A stretch of 64,000 bases of DNA from Lepidurus packardi (lineage: Eukaryota > Arthropoda > Branchiopoda > Notostraca > Triopsidae), in NCBI GenBank assembly GCA_023053545.1, contig JAKZAN010000005.1, forward strand, positions 2,108,001 to 2,172,000, read 5' to 3'. Shown here piece by piece: positions 36,400 to 49,400 of the stretch. A program made the position numbers and the translations under genes. The notes under the pieces were generated by a model. That model was not told the DNA's origin. It was given only the letters and a program-made list of their open reading frames with translations, and searched no databases. Numbering within the stretch: the first letter of the stretch is position 1; every line of letters starts with the position of its first letter.

Positions 36400-37715
36400 G
36401 CCTTTATCTGTACAACAGTGTGTCTACATTGACATCTTTTTTCTCTCTTTCCCTCTTTCACTCTCTCCTGATCTGATTTTTTCGCTTCCGCTACCACATA
36501 GGTAGACATAAAATAATGCCACTAAGCCTGCTGCAACTGAATTGCATGGCAAGATGGTAGACCTTGATAGCGTATTGATTTATTGTCCGCGAGTAGAATG
36601 GCACAACCTTTTTGCCACCTTAAATCGTTTGCGCCAGGGCCAATCGGTTTCCATTGACAAGAAAAGAACCCCCCAGAAAAGGACACTTGCTTGTATACTT
36701 ACCGGTCAATGAATGCGGATATCCGGAGCCATTCAATGTTTCAGCTCCCAGTTGCCATTCCCGATTTGGTCCGTAAAATGCCGTTGCCAAGTACGTTCTT
36801 TCACCTCCCCCGTTGGTTTGACATGCAAATCCATTTCTCTTCGATTCTATCGACTTGAACCTTACATCCTATGTTACAAATCACCATTTAAGAAAAAATA
36901 AGTGTTTTTTTTTTTACTCTCTTTATCTGGTTTGGTACCGTGTTTTCTTTCCAATTCGTTATTATCTCGTGAACCGTAACTCCATGGTAAACGACTCGCT
37001 TACGCTATTTCCTTGCACAAAAAAGTATGTATTGTCTGCCATTCCTTGTAGGCGCCTTTTTTTATTTGTTGGTCTACCATGCTGATACATGGCTTCGTAT
37101 TCATGGGATATGAAAGTGAGGAATCCTAAGTAATTTACAAAGTGATGTGAGATTTGATATCAAATACAAAAGTTTGTAAACATAGCTTTGCGAATTGAAA
37201 ATCGAATTCAGATGTTCTGGACGCTTGGTAAACACTTTAGAAAACCACAATCTTGAGGTTTTTTTTTTATCGACGGCAATGAAAGACTTGCGGCAACAAC
37301 TTTGCTGACTTAAGAGGCGCCTTTTATTGGCTTTGCAGAGATGTCACGCTCAGAGGCGTGGTACCAGTCAGGCTTGTAAAAACGTAAGCTTTACAGATTA
37401 GACGAAAGTAATTTGTTAGTGTGACGTAGGGGTGACAAAGGTGACGTCATGCCTGTCTTCCGTTTCCAGTTCTATTTCTGACGCCAACTCAGTATTTTCC
37501 TTTCCGTCGTTATAAAAACCGACACCGGATACGTCCTGATCTCTTGGCGGTTTTAACAAGTAAAGCCCGGTGTGACACTTTCATGAATACCTGTCACGCC
37601 TGAAATATGGAAACTTGCACTTTAGGGTGCAAACCGTGTTCATTGAAAGTGTCAAGTTTTGCTAATATTTAGAAAGCCATTTGCAACTTTTGCTTACCAT
37701 AAGGTTTGATGTTAT

Positions 37716-37863
37716 GGTTCGCCGAAGCCTTTGATTCGTGAACCAGGAATTTCAAAATTTCAAATGAAAACCTTTGGACTGTGACCAGCGGTTCGCCGAA
37801 GCCTTTGATTCGCGAACCTGGAATTTCAAAATTTCAAATGAAAACCGTTGGACGGTGGCCAGC
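37716..37863. repeat. 74-bp tandem duplication
   Basis: Two head-to-tail copies starting GGTTCGCCGAAGCCTTTGAT with only a handful of differences, second copy from 37790. Each unit includes the inverted pieces GGTTCGC / GTGAACC and AAATTTC-type symmetry. Confidence 0.92.
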
Positions 37864-38118
37864 TTGGGACAGGCTCGTAATGCTTAATCCGTTTCCGTTG
37901 AGCATGTTTCATCCTAACTAATATAAGAATAAGCTATTAAATTGTGAACTTGAACTATCGTTAGATAAATCCTTGGCATGTATTAAATACTATTTGATCT
38001 ATCAGAGATTAGTTGTGTTTTGGTTGGTTGGTTTGGTAGTAAGGGCGCAGGTTCAATAAGACCGCAAAAGGTTAAGAGACAAAGGAGGCTGGGGGAAAGA
38101 TAAGGGAAAGAGGTGGAA

Positions 38119-41100
38119 TTAATAACGTAATCGTTCAGGCGTCTCCCTCATCGACAAAGCCGAGTTCATTTGCATGAGATAAGGCTGCTGCTGCTGCGGG
38201 TAAGAATAGGATGGTCTGACTTTCCCTGACAATCGGAGCATTCGTTTGAAAGCACGTTTAAAATTGGTGTTACACAATGGGTACAAGAATGGGTTGAGCG
38301 TGGAATTGATATAGCCGAGCCAGATGGTCCATGTGTACAATCTTTTATCAACGCAGCCTTCACACTGAGCAACAACGGCGAATAGTACAAAATACGGTAA
38401 CCAACATAACAAGAACGCGGCTACAATGACTCCTAATTGCCGCGCGGCTTTTTTCTCCTTTTGCAGTACAAACAGCGACACTTTGCTTTTAGTATGCTGC
38501 AGGTCGCCTGGTTGACAACGTTTTCGACCATGAATCGCTGCTGAGCATGCCAAAGTTGAAGTGCGTTTATCGCCCTGACTTTCTTCCGGAGCAACTATCG
38601 GACAACTCGTAGGTCGACTCGTACGTCTGTCGACTCGAGATCGACACGAAACACGAGATTGGCTTTCCTTGACAGCATATCCGTTGATAGCCACCGCAAA
38701 ATTACTGCGGTCGTCCGGCACGTACTCCACTTGAACCTGAATTCCATGGAAGTAACTAAAGTTGACTGCTGTTGCTGAAGCTGAAGATGAACCAGAGGGT
38801 GAAGGTAACTTGACAGGCTTCGTGATGGATTCACTCTTCTTCAAGCAGTCATCTGCTGTTGGTGTTGAAGATGGACTCGAAGGCAGCGCTAACAAAGTCA
38901 AGCTCTGGTAATGACTTGTCGATTTACTGGCTGCTGAACTAGCGAAGGGCAAGGAGAGTGAGGCTTCAGCTGCTGTAGTGTACTTATGACTTCGATGACA
39001 TCGTCGGTGTTGCGGATGCTTGAAGAGAGAACCTTGAAGCTCCTCGCAATCCCGAGGGAGCCGCAACTGCGTCAAATCTTGGAGCGATAAAGTGCTGTTG
39101 GGAACACTATTATGGGTCACAAGAACTTTCGCAGGATTTTCGTTATTAACCAGAAGTGGTTGTGTCAATTGTTGCTGCATATGAAAACATCGATGCAGAC
39201 TGCTGCGCCGAGGAAGTTGGCAATTACTGCTACGACTTCGGCGGCCCCAATTTCCTTGTAAATGTGGTCGGGTTGCTGCAGTAGTGGTACTTGCCGCACT
39301 AGGACCAGAATGCTGCTGCTGATGGCTGGAATTACTCCGGGATTGATGGGCTAAACCACTCATGCTACGTTGGCGGATCTCGTAAAAGATCTTACCGTAG
39401 ATGTACACCATCAAAATCGTGGGGATGTAGAAATTGGCTACCGCTGTTGTTACCTGGAATGCAATAAGGAAACTTTGGTTTCACTCTATCCGTATATTTT
39501 GCACCTGATGTTACTATCCCGTCTAAAATAAAATCTCTATCGAACGTTCTCTCGAAATGTCAGATAGAAAAAGTCGTACAGCGTTACTGAGGCCTGCGTG
39601 TGCAAGGGTATAACGACGCAGCAATAATTAATAAACAGTGAATTGGCCAACTTGGACCGCGATTCTTAACGTCATTTAAGGTTAATCTTACTTTGCTCGT
39701 CGTTATATAAAAAAGTTGTAATTTTCCATTTTTGAATGGTAGTTTTTGACTCAACATATTACTTAAAAGGTAAATTTACAAAACAAAAATGTACTTGTAC
39801 AGTAACGAACTTATTGATCGTTACATGGAGTTTCAGAATTGAGGAATCACGTGCTTCTTCCCTTTTTAGATCAATCCTGACATTTCTTATCTACTTCTAT
39901 GTTCAGGTAGGGTTCTCAACACGTTGTCCCTTCTAAACTACCCAGTTAATTAAAGGAGCAGATCATTCAAATGCTCCTTCGTAACGGAGCTAATACTTCT
40001 TCCCTGACAAACAAAAGATCAAAGCAGAGAAAGTGCTTAGCGACCATGAATCCAAAAACTTTATTTTTTACTATATTTTGACAGCATTTAATTGACTGAC
40101 CTGCTCCTTTAAGTAACTGTGGAGTTTAGAAGGAATAACGTGTTGAGAACCCCTACCTGGGCGTAGAAGTAGGCAAGAAATGTCAGGATTGGTCTAAACA
40201 GGGCATAAACACTGTGATCGGTCAATTTCGAAACTCCATGTAACGATCAATATGTTCGTTACTGTACACATTAGAAAAAGTACAATTAACATTATTTAAT
40301 TGTAGACCTTAAGTTAGATTTTCCTACTAAATTGTTGTGTCAAGGAATTCAAATTATTTCTAACAGTGCTCAGTAGCTTATTTCTTTGGGGGACTGAATA
40401 GTACTGTACATCAAGTATGCTATGCAAGTAAACTAAGTATACAGCAAGTATACTAAATTGTTGTGTCAAGGAATTTAAATTATTTCTAACAGTGCTCAGT
40501 AGCTTATTTCTTGGGGGGGCTGAATAGTACTGTACATCAAGTATGCTATGTACACTATGTAATAAGAGGCGAAAATAAGCTATTCAAAATATTCGTATCA
40601 CGTTGAGTGACATCGTCATTCGCAGCTTCTTACCTTGAAGAGGGCAACACTGGCGAATTCAGTTTCACACACATAAGTAGGCTGTAAACGCGTGCCTTTG
40701 CGAAAGAGCCAATGCCAGCTCGTTACTGGAATTACCCACATGAAGGAAAGAATCCAAGCAGCTGCAATCATGAGTCGTGCTCTTTTACGTGTCCTGCGGC
40801 GGATGTACCGTAAAGGCGAAGTAATAGACCAGTACCGATCCAAACTCAATATGAACAAGTTGTAAATGGAAGCTGTGGATGCTGTGTAGTCAATTGAAAG
40901 CCAGGCTTCGCAAATTACAACTCCAAATGTCCATTGACCTATAGAACGTCACAGCAGGGGGAAAATAATAAGAAAAAAATATCAGCATGGAGCTTATTTG
41001 ATACGAAGGGTTTGGAGGTTGAAAAGTCATTGCAAAGGCTTGCAAGAAATCGATTTCGGGAAGTAATCAGAAAAGTTATGTCGCAATGTAATATATAGCA

Positions 41101-44100
41101 GCAATAGTTTTAAGCCGCACTAAGGAGTGCACCTTCTGTCAAAGTTCAAACGAAATTAGAATTTGAATATGCTTTGATGCACGTAATCGCGTACATCGTC
41201 TGAAAAGAAACGAGCTTTCTGTATTTAAGAAAGAAGTTTAGCTTTCTTTATAAAGACACAATGTGTAGCAAAAGCTGGTTAAATTAAAAAAAAAATATTT
41301 AGCAAAAGCTTTTCAATATGAAAGGGGGTTAGGAAAGAAATATTATATAGCTTACCCGTTAGAGTGTAAGCGGCACTAATAGGCATAACAAAGAGCCCCA
41401 CGATTAAATCCGCCACGGCTAAACTCATGATGAACAAGTTTGAAACCTAACAGGGTAAAGTCAAAAGGAAGAAATATTTATCGCCCATCGTTTGTTTCCT
41501 TGGCTGATACGAAACGCATTTGCATTTCAGAGGCTTTCACATGTCCGTGCTCACTGCATAGCAATTATGTTTCAGAGCATTGTTATAATTCTTTGGCGCA
41601 TATAGATAAAAAATTAAATTGCCGCGTGACAACGAGATATTCCAGATAAGGCACAAAGACAAGACAACCCAGAAGGGAAAGGTTCAACGGCTTTTGTTTC
41701 TGGAAACAGCTGCAAGTTAGCGCAGTAATGCGGCGCTCCAAAGGAAATACAACTGTTTAAATTAATGTAAAGTAAACCGAGGAAGTCAGCCTAGTTTACG
41801 CAAGAAGGCGAAGACTACATATTGCAAAATTGCTGAAGACTGTACAAGAATATGCTGGATAACTTGAATCAATCTCCTCATTCCTGCTCTTCTGTATTTT
41901 TTTTTCTTTTACTGTGTCGGCGTAGGCATAAATACCCGATTGACAAGTTGTTTTATTTATACCCTTCCGTCTTTTATATTTTTTTGTTTAAAGTAAAAGA
42001 GAGGGTATTTTAGAGAATTCCTATTTCATTATACATTTGCTGTGAAACTGTTGTGAATTTGAACACATTATAGCAACCTTACCCTAGCTGCTGTTCTCAC
42101 TGTTCGTTGCACTAAAATATTTATTTTCTACAGTGCATTAACGAACCCAATGAAGAATAAATGAAATTATATCTTTCTTATAATTAGGTCAAGGCTGTTT
42201 GAATTATTTTGTACAGTAGTATTCTGAAATGGCGGTAAGTGGATGTTTTGATATTGTGCAATAGTTTAGCTTGTGAAACCCAAGCTACCGCAAGATGGTG
42301 CGCAGTGCTTTGCATGCTTGTGTATGAACGCGCATAGCTTTTGCGCGTAAAACGGTATAAGCAGGAAGGGCACGACAGTTTCCGAATTGCAATTTTGCTT
42401 TTAACATTGGTATGAAAACTTAATTTGAGTTCATTAAATTTGCGAAGGAAAAACGCAAAGTGTGAAAATGTCGTGCCTCCGTATTAGAAATATGTACATT
42501 ACGGTCAAGAAGTTTTTTAAACATTCCGTGTACATTTTACAAGTATTTTTATTGAAAATTGTCTGCATCTTATTCAAAAAGTCTGAAAAAGCTTCATAAT
42601 AGCATTAAGGCAGATCAGACCTTAACGTCATTAAGCTATTTATTATTTGTTGCTATAGACGAGCTAATGTTTGCCTAATGAAAGGGCGCCACTTCCGTGG
42701 TCTGGAGCTTATTTTAAGAAGAAAAAGTTATTCTTTTCCTGCGCATATACGCCTACGACACTAACACAGTGGCTATCTAATATTTTTGGCTATAAATTAC
42801 TTGCACTTTTCTGGACGCTTATATTTTTCAAAAATTCTTTTTTTCATATTCATCTTGAAAAAAAATCCCTGTATTCATTAGACCGTTCAGCGCAAAAGGC
42901 AGATGGGTACGTTGGGTCTTTCCACATGGGAAACATGAAAGTAACTTTTACCTTATGGCAGTAATAGGCTATTGTTACTCTTTACACCAAGCGGCACGTT
43001 TACAAGGTTAATGGGTCGGACATTAATACTTTCGGAAGTCCAAAGGAAAGATCGCAAAAATAGAAAAAAAAAGACGAAAAAGAGTGTTCATGAGCTCAAA
43101 GCTGCGTGATAGCACTTTATTTTCCCGTAAACGCTGGTTGTTTAGCGCGGCAGAAATACCCAGCTAATGAAGAGCAGAAAAGAGAAATGTTTACAAAATT
43201 TCTACAAAGACATAGGGGAATCCAGATGTTCAGCTACAGACCTTATAAGAAGAAGACTTCGCACATCGTTAGCCCTCTGTTGACTGCACTATATCGAACC
43301 ATAAAGCCGTGGGTCCTTCAGTCATTAACACTTCGCCTCATTAGCTCCTGCTCCTAATGACCATGCTAGATGCTAGCGTGTCCTTTTTTTTCTTTTTCGC
43401 TAGTGTCTTGGATATAAAATTGCAACAACAACAAAAAGACGGTGTAGGATATTATCACAGCTGTTTTGGGAGACGACTTACGACTTGTAGTACAGTCGCA
43501 GCGCTTATATCCTCATAACAAATAACTCCTTATGATGGTGATCTGCTGTTGAGTGTTTGTTCACTATCCCATGCACAGTACGAATAGGCTTGGCGTAGAC
43601 ACACAGTACGTACTGTACTCTACAGTACGCGGTCAGGTAATGAAAGGATCAATTAGAACAATAGTCGTTAAACACCATTACACGTAGATGAGGGTTGCTA
43701 TAATTGCTCGTTAGATCCATTTTTTTGGTAAGTACCAGTGCTGTTAACCTGTTATTAATCGTGACCAGTCCATTGAATTGTTTTTACCTTATTTTTTCTT
43801 CAAAATAATTTAATGATTGTACCATTAATTATGTGTCTTTTATGACGGAAATAAACGTTAAATTACTGCGTAAAGGATATAATACATTGAACGAATTTAT
43901 TAATAATGGACAACAGTTATTTGAATTGAATCGAATTTAATAAAGTAAAGATTAATTACGATTAATTAAATTTTTGGTTCAGTTAATCCAACCGATTTAC
44001 TAAGAACTTCTTTCTCTAAGAAGTCAGATTCTTCCACTAGAATATATACGTAGAAATTCATAGAACTTATATACGTAGAATTCTTCCACTAGAATATATA

Positions 44101-45167
44101 CGCGGTACTTTTTTCTCTTTCTTCTAAGCTTTTATTCTAAATTTGCTTCTATCTAGATCTAGTTTTAGTTTAATTTTACTTTAGTTTTTGGTTCAGTTTA
44201 TCTAAGATATATTCCCTTTTAACTGTATACCTTCCCCCCTTTATTCTAACATGTATTCTGAAATGACAAGCACTCTTTGCCATGTTTTTGGATTAGTACG
44301 CACTACTTGTTAGTAATCGATTACTATGAATAAGTTCGATCTCTACTTAAAGTCTCTCATGTGTGAGCAAATCGCGAGTACAAGACAAACATGAATACGG
44401 CGTAGTTTCTCTTGCAAACACCGGCTTCTCCTCCATATCTATGCAACCTCAGGCACTGATGTTTGGAGTGCTTTATGTATTGTTTTCGTTGCCGGCCTGT
44501 TAACATAAACGAAGAGGGGGGATCTTGTTTTGCATATGATGCGCCATCTATTATGTTTGACATATCACTTGGCGACCGCTGCTGTGGCTGTTTTTATGAC
44601 CAAGAGCTTTATTCCGCGCCCCAAAAGATGAACGTTTCGGACTCATTCAGTGGTTAGCTAAACAGATTAGGCGAGTAATAAGATTGAGTTACCGTTTGCA
44701 ATCGCTTTTCTGTCCGGATGGCATGCAAAACCATGGCATTGCCTATGAAAGTCAGCAAGGCCAAGCTGTACAGGCCTAATCCCATGGCAATTTTCAGCGG
44801 CACTTCTGCAGAATCCACCTCTGATTCTGAGAAAATCCGTATAAAAAAACAAGAAAAAAATCACGTAAATCATAAGTTTGCAATTAGCATAGGCTATATT
44901 ATATCTCGAAAAAAAGGGCTCAAAGAAAGCGATTAGTTTACCTATACGAATTGACACATTGGTGAAGGATGTCGGTTTGGCTATCATAGTGGTCGTAGTC
45001 ATGGCGTAGAAATGGGAAACGCTATTCATTAGGGGCAATGTGTGGGAGTGATGAACCAAAGACGACAACGCCCAAGATGTGTTGAGATAAACGAGGCTTG
45101 AATTGCTGTGGGACCATTGTAATAAATGATCTGTTGTTGCATCCCTGCTTATTTGTTGCTCCTCCAT
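38119..45167 (-). CDS. Histamine-H1-like aminergic GPCR
   Basis: Class A receptor, 696 aa; exons 45167-44942, 44826-44693, 41446-41356, 40938-40634, 39453-38119, phases close. A 75-residue N-terminus rich in Asn/Ser precedes TM1 (FIGNAMVLHAI). TM2 has SLAVADLIVG. TM3 has the amine-binding Asp in WLSIDYTASTAS and a DRYWS motif. TM4 is SFMWVIPV, with CETEF supplying the disulfide Cys. TM5 is FYIPTILMVYIYGKI. The third cytoplasmic loop is about 310 residues, Ser/Thr/Gln rich. TM6 (RQLGVIVAAFLLCWLPYF) and TM7 (TIWLGYINSTLNPFLYPLCN) match vertebrate H1 receptors more closely than muscarinic ones, by memory. Likely Gq-coupled; the ligand may be histamine or another amine. An arthropod type-C muscarinic receptor is the main alternative. 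Confidence 0.9.
39800..40264. mobile_element. Long-TIR pogo-like MITE (copy E)
   Basis: 465-bp element in the receptor's last intron. Ends CAGTAACGAAC... and its complement, flanked by TA on both sides. The inverted arms are about 190-200 bp each and include TTGATCGTTACATGGAGTTT, CAATCCTGACATTTCTT and GGTTCTCAACACGTT. No coding capacity remains. Its arms align with copy F at 32456-32814, which still holds a transposase start, so E is a foldback-like derivative of that pogo-type element. Confidence 0.88.
40326..40553. repeat. 126-bp tandem duplication in receptor intron
   Basis: Two copies of a ~100-bp core beginning ACTAAATTGTTGTGTCAAGG (40326 and 40452), nearly identical, with AAGTAT-rich spacers. 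It lies right next to MITE E. Confidence 0.9.
42260..42560 (+). mobile_element. MITE family 'GGCTCCCGTATAGCTT', copy B (decayed)
   Basis: Shares the diagnostic module with copy A: TTTAGCTTG, AAGCTACCGCAAGATGG, GTGTATGAACGCGCATAGCT, TTTTGCGCGTAA. The left terminal repeat is worn, and the right end was not located with certainty, so the boundaries are approximate. Confidence 0.7.
44028..44103. repeat. Short direct repeat in receptor intron
   Basis: Unit ATTCTTCCACTAGAATATAT followed by ACG occurs twice about 55 bp apart, with a partially inverted GTAGAATTC piece between. Confidence 0.75.
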
Positions 45168-48100
45168 TTCTTGCACCTCTTTTCTGCGTATATCTTTATA
45201 TCTTTTTGTTTCGTTCTCTCTTTCGGTGTCTTCGACGAATTGCCTCGACTTCCAATAAAGACTGTGAAGAGCAAAGGGTTGGGAAGTATACTTTCCCAGC
45301 CCTAGCCTCTCGAGATTAATTCAGATTTTCAAGTCGCTTCCAGGCAATGTGAATTGCATGTCCAAAGTCTTTTACGCTTTATATCGGCTTCTGCGACTTT
45401 AAACCTTACCCGACAATCATTTCACTGCAACTTATAGCCTTCTACTCGAGAAAAGAGTGACTTACACCACTTACACCAGCCAATGCAACGCTGGTGATGG
45501 GCTAAGTAGGACGCAAAAGTGCAAAGCGTGATCTTGGCTTTGAAAGCCAAGAGCCAGGATTTTGTTTTTTGTTTTTTCACTTCGGTTGAGTGTCACGCAT
45601 CCTCACTGATTTCCTCGGCATATGTTTATTTAATGCGGCACGTATATGGCTCGCTATCAAACTCCCACGTCGGCACCGTTTCACAAGCCAAACGACAGAC
45701 TGTCACTTGGTCTTTTTCCTGTTCCCACACTGCGTAGACTTTTCATGGTTGTAAACTTGATTAACGCAATGATTATGGGTCTAAAATTGGATGTATACTT
45801 GGACACTACCTTGACGATAGGTACTTATTGCTCGTCCCCTGTTGAATTTAATCCCTTCCAAATTGGCAACTGTGTCTTAGCCAATGACAACTTGGGATGG
45901 AGATATCGCGTAAGGCTGCCGGTCCAAGATTTGAGCTTAGAGAATTTGGAAGTGGTTGAGATGAACTGATAGCTTCTCCCGTAGGAATTTCATGCAATTC
46001 CCATGGGCGAGCACAACAGCAGATACAGTATTGAACGATATGAGTTAAATCATTCGTACCCCAAACGGAAAGCTTTTCAAAGGACTAGGAAGTTTGTACG
46101 TACAAATGCAGTATGTGCCCAGAAGAACACCCCGTGGCAGTGTGATGATAGCAAGAAGTTTAACTTTTTCCATCAAAGAAGTCGAAGGTGAAGTGCACTG
46201 CAAAAGCTTATACACGAGATGGGCATTGTCAAAGGCTTTGCTCAGCCTATGAACATACCTTTGGCCACCTATGATGCCTTTTTCGTGGTTTTTTAACCGC
46301 ACAAGACGTGACTAGAAAGAACAGTGTTACATCAAGCGGCAGGGGACACAGTGCACTAGTAACTAATGGTATCCACTTGGTAAAAACGCCTTTTTAGTTA
46401 TTCAAGAGCTATACACTCTGGGCTTTTGGAAAGGTTAAGTCTTCATGACTTGGCGTTTAGTTTTTCAAGGTTTAGGCTAATAGGCCAACCTCAAATTTTT
46501 TTTCCTTTTTTCTACATACTAAACAGTCACGAGGACTTCGTGTTCGTGTCCAATGATGTCGTCCAATGCAGCCTAAAACAAACCTGGGTCTGTCCAATCG
46601 GAGAATCCCAGAACAACTGTTACGGAACAGAATGCTTTTCAGTTTTGGGACGAAACCGAACCAAGCTCGATCCTTCGAAAGGCGCATGAGCTGTAACTAA
46701 CAAATTCTTGTCTTATTAGCTTCAACACGTTGTAAATATCGAATGTGCATTTTTTTTTGCTGTTAACCTATACGAAAAAATCAGAATATTCAAAATAATA
46801 CAAAATTAAAAATCTGTTTTCAAAAGTTTTAAATATCTTAATTAATCAGCGCAATGAGATGAGAAATTACACTCAAGTCAATCTGGTAAGATGATCTAAT
46901 GTGTCACATCGTTCTACTTATAAGTACATTTGTCATGAAAGATATTTTTCACGACAAATGTCTCACCAGTTACAAATCAACTAAAACTCACAACCTGACT
47001 TGATCCGAGAGCATCAGTCTTCCAGCTGATCACAGGTGCAAAAGCCGGTAAAGAGACTGCAAAATCATCTTAAATCATCTGCTTTCTCATGACAAATTTT
47101 CTTTAAGAAAGAAACATAACTTATAACATAAAAACAGTAACTAAGGATAGGACTAAAAGCATTTGTACATTAACTATAAGACGTGAACAGCAGTTAGCTT
47201 TACGTCAAAGAAATGGATTGTAACAAGTCAAAATCAATTACGTTATCACAATCCCCTTCAACCAGGTAAGAATAGGTATCGAATATCCGCTCAGTGAATC
47301 CCTGAATAATCAAGAAAATCGAAGGTTCTAAAGCTTTTGGGCTTCCGAAAAGAGCTTGCACCGGAGCAGTAAATAAAACATTGAGAGATAAAAGGAAATA
47401 TCTGTATTTATGGCATCTATTTGACCGTTGTGGTTTGGTTGACTGTCTACTTATATGTTGAAAGACGGACTATGCGTGCTTGGCTTCAAAAGGGTTGATA
47501 TAGGCTTGCGGGGGAGGGGGGACGGATTTCTGGCGCAGATCTTCGCTTGTTGTCCTACTTCCACTCTCTTGAACATGCATAACACAGGCCGTGCTAATTG
47601 ATCCCAAATCCGTCAATCGCGGTATGCTGGTTTCCCATACTTGGGGGGAACTCGAATGGAAAATCATATATGGTAAATCACGGCATGAAAACGAAACCTC
47701 GTCTAATCATTGCACCAAAAGCCCCGGTTTGGAAACAATTGATAACCGCAAGATGGCTCTGTTACGCTTATTTACATTCAAATATATTTTCGAAAGGAAT
47801 ATAATAGGGAGGACTCTGATTTTCCTTTTCATTCAGCAGAAATCTTTAGAGAAAGAAATTCCCTTACTTTAGAGCCCAATTAGGCCTATTAATATTTCCA
47901 GTAATATTTTTTTCTTTTTGTAAGCGGCTTTATACATACGGTGGGAGGACTTTCATGCCTTTATGTAAGTTCGCTATAGATAATTAAAGTGAGCAAGGCA
48001 ATACACGTGCATGGAATTGAAAATCTCATCTCCAAAGAAAAGAAGGAAAGCCTAATCAAGGGATTTTTTTCTATTTTGGCCTGAGTTTTCAAGATGGTTT

Positions 48101-49400
48101 AATTTGAGGTTTCCAATAGGTTTATATGGAGTGCACCAAAAAGAATATTCCTTCGTTTGAACTAGAAAAAGCACTCAAGGAATTTCAGAAGCAGCCCGCA
48201 AAGCAATTGAGTTGTTTCTATGGAAGAAAACAGGAAAAGCCCGCGTTTTGATTCCCCTAATGGAATCAACGTGTTGGACGGATTTTTTCCTTTATGAAAT
48301 GGGGAAACGTGCACCATGCACGTATTTATTCGCTTACAGCCATGATACCGAGTAAGCCCAATTGAAAACTATTGCGACGAGATGTTTTTATCACTTTTCA
48401 GCTGAAAATCACAACGCGTTGCGAACAAGTGCTCCTAATTTTTAAAATTGCTGCACTGAAACTATCTACACTACTATTATTACTTCTACTGTAATCTCTT
48501 AAGTGCTTTACACTGCAAAAAAAGCTTATGATTACAATAATTTTACAATTGAACACTGATACCTTTCATGTCCATGAAATACTGTAAAAGACTTGTAAGA
48601 TTCTAAATACAAAAATATACATATTTTTTTTTACCAAATTATTTCTTCTGTGTTTCCAAGTATAAACCCGTAAGTTTGTATTTATTTTAGAATAGTCACA
48701 TTGTTAGAATAGTTACATTTAATTAGTAAACAACTGCTCCCCAAAGTCTGTATTTAAAATGTACAAATTGTCTGTAGAACTTTAGAAATCCAGACTGGCT
48801 TAAAATGTACAGTATTCTATCACAATATTTAATTATAAATTAGCTTTTTGACAAAAATGTCTTTTCGAGCGTAAAAGTGAAAGGCTGTCAAAGCATTTCT
48901 TCGTTTAGGTTCAGTGTGTGACGACTCGGCTCTAAGAGGCTTTTGTTTAATATACGTCAAAGCAATCTGTTACAATCCCTCTCCTAGATTAATCGGAGGA
49001 GCTTCTTGGAAGGTATAGACGTTGCTTCTTTTTGACTTAAATTGTTGCTGACTTAAAAGAAAACGGTTTCTAAAGAGTGCCAAGCTTAAATACACCGCTC
49101 AAATGAAACCGGAATACGAATCCCTCACCACTATTGCGTTTTTCTTCTTCTGTTTCTGATTGAAACGCTACGAAGCTGCGTAGATTGGAATTGTGCACAT
49201 ACCTTGCGCTTCCTTGGGTACAGACCAATTGTGGGACTGTGAATTTAGAAACGTGTGGGCGGCGACTACTGTTTCCACATCCGAACCAAATTAACCTTAG
49301 TCTCGGACTCCAGGGACCAGTAGTTGGGAGGAATGTTAAGGGTTGTTCCTTGGAAGTTCCCAAGTAAGGTTTTTAGACACGCTTCCTTTTTAGAATCTGT
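45168..49400. other. Intergenic between receptor and DPH4
   Basis: About 4.2 kb. Plus frames at 45519-45969 and 46426-46689, and minus frames at 46045-46302, 47470-47667 and 49070-49363, show no domain. The minus frame ending at 47470 has a Pro-rich tail with a stop but no identifiable upstream exon. A 15-bp-stem hairpin lies at 46926-46961. Confidence 0.4.
46926..46961. repeat. Hairpin, 15-bp stem
   Basis: ACATTTGTCATGAAA and its reverse complement with one mismatch, separated by 6 bases. Too short for a microRNA precursor. Confidence 0.8.

Larger units (their letters stand above)
36386..38118. other. Convergent 3' region between TRMT13 and the receptor gene
   Basis: TRMT13 poly(A) signal AATAAA at 36394-36399. 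The remainder is receptor 3' flank containing a 74-bp tandem duplication (37716-37863). No additional gene recognised. Confidence 0.5.
41447..44692 (-). other. 3.2-kb second intron of the receptor gene
   Basis: Large intron between TM1 and TM2 exons. It contains MITE copy B (about 42260-42560) and a duplicated ATTCTTCCACTAGAATATAT unit at about 44029-44103. Plus reading frames at 42671-43357 are not supported as genes. Confidence 0.5.

Noticed and set aside
44536-44560. Segment resembling miR-190 (TTATGTTTGACATATC)
   Set aside because: Several mismatches to the mature sequence as remembered, and no complementary star strand within hairpin distance.
47470-47667. Minus frame with Pro-rich C-terminus and stop
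   Set aside because: No acceptor with a matching upstream exon and no family resemblance; could be a terminal exon but cannot be supported.
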